From positions 1-5,449 of the forward strand of contig SEEY01000309.1 in the NCBI GenBank assembly GCA_004211235.1: DNA of 5,449 nt, read 5' to 3'. The position numbers and the translations under genes are program-made. Source of the DNA: Rubrivivax sp. (GTDB lineage: Bacteria; Pseudomonadota; Gammaproteobacteria; Burkholderiales; Burkholderiaceae). Every line of letters begins with the position of its first letter. Position 1 is the first letter of the stretch. Positions 1 through 5,449 of this stretch are shown in pieces. The notes under the pieces were generated by a model. It saw only the letters and a program-made list of their open reading frames with translations, did no database searches and was not told the DNA's origin.

Positions 1-947
<947 letters not shown>

Positions 948-953
948 GCCTCT
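948..953. other. Six-base convergent gap between gltD and the TonB-like gene
   Basis: The gltD stop (TAA, 945-947) and the stop of the leftward gene (TGA, complement of 954-956) are separated by six bases. I looked for a bidirectional terminator across about 900-1000. I found only short GC-rich inverted repeats, such as GCCT-CTTC-AGGGC around 948-960 with a bulge, and no T-tract on either strand. Any transcript end must therefore lie inside the opposite gene or depend on Rho. Confidence 0.8.
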
Positions 954-1568
954 TCAGGGCGGCGTCATGCCCGGGATCTCGCGCGGCGCCGGCAGGGCGC
1001 CCGCGAGGCAACGTGCGGCATCGCTCGCGGCGCCGGGCAGCCAGCTCAGTCTCGCCTCGGCAGCGTCGGCCTCGAAGCGCACGAGCAGGCAGTAGGCCGT
1101 CGCGCCGCTGACCTGCATGCGTGCCTGCCTCAGGCCCGCTTCCGTCACCTTCTGGAAACCCGGCGGCAGGGTTGCTGCCGCTGCCGTCACGACGGACTGC
1201 GCCACACCGTGTTCGTCGAGCACGAGATAGGCACGCACATCGGCGCCGCCATCGGGCAGCGGCGCATCGGGAAGACCGATGCCCGGGGTGCCGCCCTCGA
1301 AGGCAGGCGCTGCCTCCTCGGCCGTCTTGGTCTGAGCTAGCGCCGCTTCATCTGCATGGGGCACGTCGCCTGATGTCGTCGCCGTCGCCTGCTGCGCCTC
1401 TGGCGCCGCCTGCATCGCGGGCACGTCAGCCGCCTGCAAGCGGACCGACACGGCGCTGCCGGCCGGCACCGCTACATGCCCAAGCCCTGGCGGGTGTTGC
1501 ATCAGCAGGACGGCGTGCGCGCCCATCGCGAGCGCTACGCAGGCCGCCATCGCCTGCGGCGTCTTCAT
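954..1568 (-). CDS. Small envelope protein with TonB-like C-terminal domain, coupled to pilY1
   Basis: This is a 204-residue protein from ATG (complement of 1566-1568) to TGA (complement of 954-956). Residues 7-23 form an Ala/Val/Leu-rich hydrophobic segment after MKTPQA that could be a signal-anchor or a signal peptide. Residues 34-108 are a low-complexity Ala/Pro/Gly-rich linker. Residues 110-168 (DVRAYLVLDEHGVAQSVV, then an Ala/Arg-rich helix, then AYCLLVRFEA) look like the beta-alpha-beta TonB C-terminal fold, in the style of short TonB-like proteins of Burkholderiales. Residues 169-204 form a tail with Cys187, which might pair with Cys160. I see no Pro-Glu/Pro-Lys repeats of classical TonB and no exbB/exbD nearby, so a role in energy transduction is not supported. 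The start was chosen because it lies four bases after the pilY1 stop and opens directly into the hydrophobic segment; an upstream ATG at 1640 would add 24 Arg/Cys-rich residues overlapping pilY1. No Shine-Dalgarno is evident, which fits translational coupling. The domain call is by pattern only; the function is unknown. Confidence 0.8.
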   Translation of the reverse strand: MKTPQAMAACVALAMGAHAVLLMQHPPGLGHVAVPAGSAVSVRLQAADVPAMQAAPEAQQATATTSGDVPHADEAALAQTKTAEEAAPAFEGGTPGIGLPDAPLPDGGADVRAYLVLDEHGVAQSVVTAAAATLPPGFQKVTEAGLRQARMQVSGATAYCLLVRFEADAAEARLSWLPGAASDAARCLAGALPAPREIPGMTPP

Positions 1569-1580
1569 GCGTTCACTGCT
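1569..1580 (-). promoter_or_regulatory. pilY1 stop / TonB-like start junction without a clear Shine-Dalgarno
   Basis: Read on the minus strand, the junction is CAGCAGTGAACGCATG. The pilY1 TGA and the next ATG are separated by four bases. The preceding 15-20 bases (GACTTGCTGCAGCAG) hold no AGGAG-like match. Ribosomes finishing pilY1 would be placed to re-initiate, so translational coupling is the likely mode. This is inferred from spacing, not shown. Confidence 0.5.
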
Positions 1581-4500
1581 GCAGCAAGTCCCGGTAGGAC
1601 ACGCGGCGCGTCTTGGACGGATCCTGGCTCTGCGGCACATCGCCGCCGGTCAGGGAGCCGTTGGACAGCGGGCCCTTGTTGATCAGGCCGCCGTTGATCA
1701 GGCGGCTCACGGTCAGCCGGGTGGCGGTGCCGTTGCCCAGCGAGACGCTGGTCACGCCCTTGCTGTCCACGGCGGCGCCGGTGCGGTAGTCGAAGTAGTT
1801 GGCCCAGCTGCTGCCGTCCGCGCTGCAGACGTTGCCCGCCTCGACGACGTTGGACGTGATGATCAGCGTACCCAGCACGAGCTGCGGGTCGGTGTTGACG
1901 CGCTCGCGGCTCTGGGGAAGGTCGACGAACCAGCCGCCGTTGCTGGACAGGTTGACGGCCTTGGGCGATTCGTTGGTGCGCACATCCTGGCCGGCCTTGC
2001 AGGTGCTCGTGCCCGTCGGGCATTTGCCGGCCACCAGCGTCTGCTCGACGAAGTTGTTGCCGCCGCTGCGCGGGTCGCCGATGTCGGTGGTGTCCAGCCG
2101 GTCCTTGATGCCATAGATGCTTTGAGCGCTGGCATCGGTCAGGTCGGTCTGCCCCAGATAGCGGCCGGTGCCGACGTAGACCATCGCGATGTCGCCCACC
2201 AGGCCCAGTTCCGGCCGCGAGGTGATCGGCTGGGCGGTGCCCGTCTTGGACCTCAGCTGGGCGATGCGTTGGGCGTCGTAGCCCGTCGCGCCGAGCACGT
2301 TGTTGATGTCGAAGCGCCAGAGGTTGCCGAGGTTGTCACCGGCGTAGACGCGCTCCTTGGTGTTGTCGGTCTGGCTGTCGTTCACCCAGGCGGTGATGTG
2401 GGCCAGGCCCGAGGGGGTCGACGTCGAGCCGGTGTTGGTGGAGATGGCGCGGATCAGGGCGCCCGTGGCCGCGTTGACGACGTAGAGGCGGCCGACGCCG
2501 TCGCCAGGCGAGACGTTGTTGTAGCCCGAGCCGAACATGACGACCCAGGTGCCGTCCTTGAGCTTGCCGATCTCCGGCTTGCCGAAGGTGAGGCCGAGAT
2601 TGGTGTCGGTGAATTCCCAGAGCCCCTTCGGTGCGGCCGGGTCGGTCACGTCCAGCGCGTAGTAGCTGCGTCCGCCGCCAGCCAGGCCGCCGACGAGGAT
2701 GGTGCGCCACTGGCCGTTGATGAAGACATCCCGCGAGATGGGCGAGCCATCCACCATGTACTGGTGCTGGGTGGCGTATTGCTTGTCGGCCAGCTTGTAC
2801 AGGTTGGGCAGCACGGCCGTCGGCACGAAGGCCCAGACCTCCGCACCGGTGTCGGCGCGGAAGGCATGCACCATGCCGTCGTTGGAGCCGACATAGACCA
2901 TGCCGGTGCGGTTCGCGGTGGTGTTCTTGAACGTGCTGTAGTCCGCGTCCACGTACTTCACCAATGGCCGTGAGACATAGGCGGCCTCGGAGCTGATGAT
3001 GTCGCCGAGCACGTGCTTGCGCTGGCGGAAGTACTTGTCCGGCTCGCCCAGTTCGCCTTCCTTGCTGCGGTCGCCACGCAGGTAGTTCACGAGCGGCTCG
3101 CCGGCCGCGGTGGCCTGGTCGGTGCTGCTCAGGCAGTAGGGGCCGAAGGAGCAGAACTGCGTCAGCGCGCGACCGCTCGTCGTCACGTTGGCGAGGTTGA
3201 AGTTGGCCTTCTCGGTGGCGCTCATGGAGCCCCACGCGAAGGGCTTGAGCTTGGTGGTTTCGGTCGCCGCGAACATGTAGATGGTGCGCGACGTATTGGC
3301 ATCGAGCAGCGTGCTGGCCGTCCAGTTGGGCGCATCCGTATCGACGTTGCCCGTCTCGATGTCGATGTTCAGGCTGCGCACCTCGCCCGACCACTGGGCC
3401 GAGACGAAGTTGGACAGGAACAGCTTGTTGTCGCCGGTGGCGACGTTGGGGTTGCTGACGGAGGCCGCCGCGGCCGCGCCCGTCTGGCCGTCCAGGGCCT
3501 TGATGGCGGTGGCCAGGCCGGTGTAGAGCGAGGTCGGGTTGGAGGCGCTGAAATAGGTGCCGCCGCCGTTGACCGCCGCGTGCCAGAGGTCGTCGATGGT
3601 GATGAGCGTGTTGCTCATCAGCGTGATCGTCGCTGCAGTGGGCCAGTTGCAACTGCCGGTCGTCTGCCAGGAGCAGATGCCGGCCGCCGAGTTGGGTGTC
3701 ACACCGACCTTGATCGAATAGAAGTCGCCAGTGGTGTCGGTCAGGTAGCTGGGCGAGAACTGCATATAGCCCGAGGCGCCCAGGCCCAGGGTGAAGGTCT
3801 TCATGTTCTGCACTTCGTCCGGCTTGAGCCGCTTGTTGGCGCTGTTGCCGCAGACGTCGGCGCCCGTGCCGCTGCCGCTCAGGCAGGCGCCGCTGCCGGT
3901 ATCGCCGGTGCGCAGGTCGGTGTTGGCGTAGTAGGCGGCCACGTCGGCTAGCGTGTTGGCCAACGCGTTGCCGTCGTAAGCGGGGCGCTCGAGGTCGCCA
4001 TCCTGGTCGCCTATCTCGGCACCGTCCAGTTTGGTCGGCGTGGCGGTCTCGTTCCAGAAGCCGTCGGTGGACAGGATCGTGAAGTTCCGCTGGCAGGAGT
4101 ACTGCATCGGGTCCTTGACGGTCGAGCCGTTCAGCGACGCGTTGTTCAGCTTGCCGGCGTACAGCTTGCCGGCGGTCGACAGCGCGGTGCGTAACGGCGT
4201 CGAGTTGTTCGGCTTGGCGGCCACGAGCTTGGCGAACCAGCTGGTCTTCTGCGTGTAGCCGGTGGCGGTCACATCCTCGAACGTGTTCAGGTTCAGGAAG
4301 TCCTTGCTGGTGTTGTTGTTGATGCTGAGATAACCCACGCGGCGGTTGTTGCCGATGCCGCCGAAGGCCAGCGAGGCGGACGATTTCATCGACTGCATGC
4401 GCGTGTGGTAGTAGGTCCACCAGTTCGCGAAGTTCGTCATCTCCTCGTCGTAGGTGCAGCTGCCAGCTGCCTTCCTGCTGGAGATGTCTGCACAGTCCAT

Positions 4501-5449
4501 GCGGGCGATGGGCCGCGAGAAGGGCGCTGCGCTGGTCAGGATGTCGACGCGCTGGAAGCGGCCCGTGTAGCTGCCCGAAACAGGCACCGCCGCAACGGCA
4601 GCGACGTAACCGCTGAAGGCAGGCGTGTTGTTGTCCAGGGGGAACGTGCAATTGGTTGGGGTGCGCGTGAAGGAAATCGACGCCGTCGTGTTTAGGCCGC
4701 TTGGCGCCGTGATCGTCACGGTCCGGCCTCCGTTGCTCGTCACGGCCGAGTAGCCGGTGATGAGCTTCTTGGCGTTGATCTGGTCGCGAATCGCGTTGCC
4801 GATGGAGTTGCGGTTGTTGCTTGCGCCGTTGGTGATGTCGCTGGTACTGCCAGCGAGCAGATTGGTACCGCCCACCGTGACCGCCGTGACCGAGATGCCG
4901 CAACTCGGCGTGCCGGTGATGTTGAACGTCAGACGCGCGGGCACCTCCGCCGAGCCGGCTGTGCCAGCGGTCGTGAAGAACTTGGTCGGAAAGCGGGCGA
5001 AGGAGAACGTGCCATTGCGCGTGGCCTGGCAGGCGGCAATGGCTGGCGCCGAGGCGCGCGCGTCGGCGTCGGTCTTGCACCAGCGCAGTGGCGCCGGAAT
5101 CGTGTAGGCGCCGGTGGCGCTCGCCTGGCAATCGCGCAGGTTGACGTTGTTGCAGTACTCGGCCGCGACGATGGTGTAGAAGTGCGGCCCGAAGGTGCGC
5201 GCAGCCGTCGTCGCGTTGTCCGGTGCGCCCGTGGCAACGAAGCCGGAGCCGGTGGCGACGGTGGCGTGATAGGTCGTGTAGGCCTTGCCGCCGACGGTGC
5301 CCGGGAGCACATAGTTGTCGTTGCGCAGGCAGTCGGTGAAGGTGCCGTCGGTGCACCACTCGGTGTCCGGAAACTGGGTGGTCAGGTCGATGCTGCCGGT
5401 GTTCTGGATGTTGTAGGCATCGTTCTTCACCAACGTCCAGGCCGTCGTG
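1573..5449 (-). CDS. pilY1: Type IV pilus tip adhesin/assembly protein PilY1 (5' end off the window)
   Basis: The minus-strand frame is open from the right edge (first full codons TTAWT, then LVKNDAYNIQ) to the TGA at 1573-1575, about 1,291 residues. PilY1 is exported, sits at the pilus tip with minor pilins, and acts in pilus assembly, adhesion and surface sensing. Numbering from the codon at 5433-5431: residues 1-140 carry PilY1-typical text (FGPHFYTIVAAEYCN at 81-95). Residues about 151-290 look like an insert. Residues 332-460 are the later half of the vWA domain (NFANWWTYYHTRM, RRVGYLSI, TPLRTAL, CQRNFTILSTDGFWN). Residues about 665-1215 form a PQQ-like beta-propeller with blades such as MVYVGSNDGMVHAF (845-858), RLYVVNAATGALI (982-994) and RVYAGDNLGNLWRFD (1028-1042). 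The end (RERVNTDPQLVLGTLIITSN) is also family-typical. TTG at 5433 is internal, since coding continues upstream and no signal peptide follows it. The signal peptide and the vWA DxSxS motif are off the window. Identification is very secure. Confidence 0.96.
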   Translation of the reverse strand, partial: TTAWTLVKNDAYNIQNTGSIDLTTQFPDTEWCTDGTFTDCLRNDNYVLPGTVGGKAYTTYHATVATGSGFVATGAPDNATTAARTFGPHFYTIVAAEYCNNVNLRDCQASATGAYTIPAPLRWCKTDADARASAPAIAACQATRNGTFSFARFPTKFFTTAGTAGSAEVPARLTFNITGTPSCGISVTAVTVGGTNLLAGSTSDITNGASNNRNSIGNAIRDQINAKKLITGYSAVTSNGGRTVTITAPSGLNTTASISFTRTPTNCTFPLDNNTPAFSGYVAAVAAVPVSGSYTGRFQRVDILTSAAPFSRPIARMDCADISSRKAAGSCTYDEEMTNFANWWTYYHTRMQSMKSSASLAFGGIGNNRRVGYLSINNNTSKDFLNLNTFEDVTATGYTQKTSWFAKLVAAKPNNSTPLRTALSTAGKLYAGKLNNASLNGSTVKDPMQYSCQRNFTILSTDGFWNETATPTKLDGAEIGDQDGDLERPAYDGNALANTLADVAAYYANTDLRTGDTGSGACLSGSGTGADVCGNSANKRLKPDEVQNMKTFTLGLGASGYMQFSPSYLTDTTGDFYSIKVGVTPNSAAGICSWQTTGSCNWPTAATITLMSNTLITIDDLWHAAVNGGGTYFSASNPTSLYTGLATAIKALDGQTGAAAAASVSNPNVATGDNKLFLSNFVSAQWSGEVRSLNIDIETGNVDTDAPNWTASTLLDANTSRTIYMFAATETTKLKPFAWGSMSATEKANFNLANVTTSGRALTQFCSFGPYCLSSTDQATAAGEPLVNYLRGDRSKEGELGEPDKYFRQRKHVLGDIISSEAAYVSRPLVKYVDADYSTFKNTTANRTGMVYVGSNDGMVHAFRADTGAEVWAFVPTAVLPNLYKLADKQYATQHQYMVDGSPISRDVFINGQWRTILVGGLAGGGRSYYALDVTDPAAPKGLWEFTDTNLGLTFGKPEIGKLKDGTWVVMFGSGYNNVSPGDGVGRLYVVNAATGALIRAISTNTGSTSTPSGLAHITAWVNDSQTDNTKERVYAGDNLGNLWRFDINNVLGATGYDAQRIAQLRSKTGTAQPITSRPELGLVGDIAMVYVGTGRYLGQTDLTDASAQSIYGIKDRLDTTDIGDPRSGGNNFVEQTLVAGKCPTGTSTCKAGQDVRTNESPKAVNLSSNGGWFVDLPQSRERVNTDPQLVLGTLIITSNVVEAGNVCSADGSSWANYFDYRTGAAVDSKGVTSVSLGNGTATRLTVSRLINGGLINKGPLSNGSLTGGDVPQSQDPSKTRRVSYRDLLQQ
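2353..2379 (-). other. Degenerate EF-hand-like calcium loop in the PilY1 propeller
   Basis: Residues 1019-1027 read DSQTDNTKE, immediately before RVYAGDNLGNLWRFD. In P. aeruginosa PilY1 a D-x-D-x-[DN]-x-x-x-D loop at the equivalent place binds calcium and controls pilus extension and retraction. Here positions 1 and 5 keep Asp, position 3 is Gln instead of Asp, and position 9 is Glu. Position and surrounding sequence support homology with that loop; whether calcium still binds is open. Confidence 0.6.
3070..3078 (-). other. RGD tripeptide in PilY1
   Basis: Residues 786-788 (in LVNYLRGDRSKEG) form Arg-Gly-Asp, just before the propeller block YFRQRKHVLGDIISSE. An RGD motif in P. aeruginosa PilY1 has been reported to support integrin binding. 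The surrounding LVNYLRG text is family-like, so the tripeptide may be structural rather than adhesive here. I see no D-x-D-x-[DN] loop in the roughly 20 residues before it. Confidence 0.6.
3994..4008 (-). other. Acidic loop DQDGD after the vWA region of PilY1
   Basis: Residues 476-480 read DQDGD within GAEIGDQDGDLERPAYD. The D-x-D-x-D spacing resembles the start of a calcium-binding loop, but the ninth position (484) is Pro, so the full EF-hand-like pattern is not met. Acidic, Gly-rich stretches are common at this place in PilY1 proteins. Metal binding is only a possibility. Confidence 0.35.
4054..4440 (-). other. Second half of the PilY1 vWA-like domain, with the Thr and Asp of the MIDAS
   Basis: Residues 332-460 hold an amphipathic helix (NFANWWTYYHTRMQSM), a beta strand (RRVGYLSI, 364-371), the vWA-type TPLRTAL motif (Thr412) and the strand FTILSTDGFW with Asp457. 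In vWA domains a Thr and an Asp in these contexts complete the metal-ion-dependent adhesion site together with an upstream DxSxS. The DxSxS is expected in the unseen N-terminus, so metal-site completeness cannot be judged. The mapping is by motif, not by alignment. Confidence 0.6.
4564..4983 (-). other. Probable beta-rich insert between the halves of the PilY1 vWA region
   Basis: Residues about 151-290 lie between two segments that look like PilY1 core: NGTFSFARFPT (140-150) and GRFQRVDILTSA (291-302). The compact part, residues 164-264, alternates beta strands (ARLTFNITG, ISVTAVTVGGTNLL, GRTVTITAP, ASISFTRTP) around one helix-like stretch (SIGNAIRDQINAKK, 210-223). One cysteine sits near each end (Cys178, Cys262). 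This gives the look of a small independent sandwich domain of the kind found in surface and tail proteins. No exact family is recognised. The borders and the insert status are inferred from memory of shorter PilY1 proteins. Confidence 0.45.

Larger units (their letters stand above)
1789..3441 (-). other. PilY1 C-terminal PQQ-type beta-propeller region
   Basis: About 550 residues (665-1215) follow an Ala-rich hinge (GAAAAASVSNPN, 652-663). The region opens with LFLSNFVSAQWSGEV (671-685), a PilY1 family signature, and carries repeated blade strands of the form hhYVGs-DGhhHAF or hYAGD-GNLWRFD. This matches the C-terminal domain known from the crystal structure of Pseudomonas aeruginosa PilY1, a seven-bladed modified propeller needed for calcium-dependent pilus extension. 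Exact blade borders cannot be set by eye. Confidence 0.85.

Noticed and set aside
948..960. Short hairpin GCCT-CTTC-AGGGC across the convergent stops as a terminator
   Set aside because: The stem is four pairs with a bulged G and there is no T-tract on either side; it is no better than chance in DNA of this composition.
1577..1586. Perfect 10-base palindrome TGCTGCAGCA just before the TonB-like start
   Set aside because: It is explained by the coding of the last residues of PilY1 (LLQQ, CTG/CAG codons), has no loop to form a hairpin, and is isolated.
1566..1640. Upstream ATG at 1640 as start of the TonB-like protein
   Set aside because: It would add 24 Arg/Cys-rich residues (MCRRARIRPRRAACPTG...) read from the 3' end of pilY1 in another frame. 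The ATG at 1568 sits four bases after the pilY1 stop and leads straight into the hydrophobic segment.
1567..2973. A 468-codon open frame antisense to pilY1 (and a similar 312-codon one at 3013-3951)
   Set aside because: Both encode Val/Ala/Gly/Arg/Asp-rich chains without recognisable domains and lie entirely on the strand opposite a convincing gene. Long antisense frames are routine at this GC content.
4312..4324. Short GTT/GTG trinucleotide run (gtgttgttgttga)
   Set aside because: It encodes an Asn-Asn-Asn-Thr stretch in PilY1 and is too short to count as a microsatellite or phase-variable tract.
2336..5359. A 1,007-codon open frame on the minus strand within pilY1, in another frame
   Set aside because: Its product is an Arg/His/Gln-rich low-complexity chain with no fold or motif, as expected from a shifted frame of a GC-rich gene whose third positions are mostly G/C. 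The overlapping frame is a full-length, motif-rich PilY1.
5431..5433. TTG at 5433 as start codon of PilY1
   Set aside because: Coding with PilY1 character (TTAWT) continues upstream to the window edge with no stop, and no signal peptide follows the TTG although the protein must be exported.

Overview
The window is GC-rich (by eye roughly 60-65% G+C) with dense coding and almost no non-coding DNA. It suggests a betaproteobacterium, most likely of the order Burkholderiales. This rests on the base composition and on the character of the GltD, PilY1 and short TonB-like proteins; it is an inference without a database search.

Layout: positions 1-947 (+ strand) carry the C-terminal two thirds of gltD, the NADPH-dependent small (beta) subunit of glutamate synthase, cut at its 5' end by the window edge. 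Six bases later, on the opposite strand, comes the stop of a 204-residue protein (954-1568, -) with an N-terminal hydrophobic segment, an Ala/Pro-rich linker and a C-terminal domain resembling the TonB C-terminal fold. Four bases upstream of its start codon lies the stop of a very long gene (1573-5449, -) whose 5' end runs off the right edge. This is pilY1, the tip adhesin/assembly factor of type IV pili. About 1,290 residues are visible: the second part of a von Willebrand A (vWA) domain interrupted by inserts, then a PQQ-type beta-propeller. The N-terminal signal peptide and the first vWA metal motif lie outside the window.

How the genes relate: pilY1 and the TonB-like gene are almost certainly co-transcribed leftwards (4-base gap, no Shine-Dalgarno visible for the second gene, so translational coupling is likely). 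Both products should act in the cell envelope. gltD belongs to an unrelated ammonia-assimilation operon (gltBD) that converges on them. In many type IV pilus minor-pilin operons pilY1 is followed by a pilE-type minor pilin; here no pilin-like prepeptide is present between pilY1 and gltD, and the TonB-like protein takes that place.

No RNA gene, mobile element, CRISPR array, convincing terminator or promoter was found. I do not see a clearly new biological system. The best leads are the pilY1-coupled TonB-like protein, an apparent beta-rich insert inside the vWA region of PilY1, a regular pattern of closely spaced cysteine pairs, an RGD tripeptide, and a degenerate calcium loop in the propeller.
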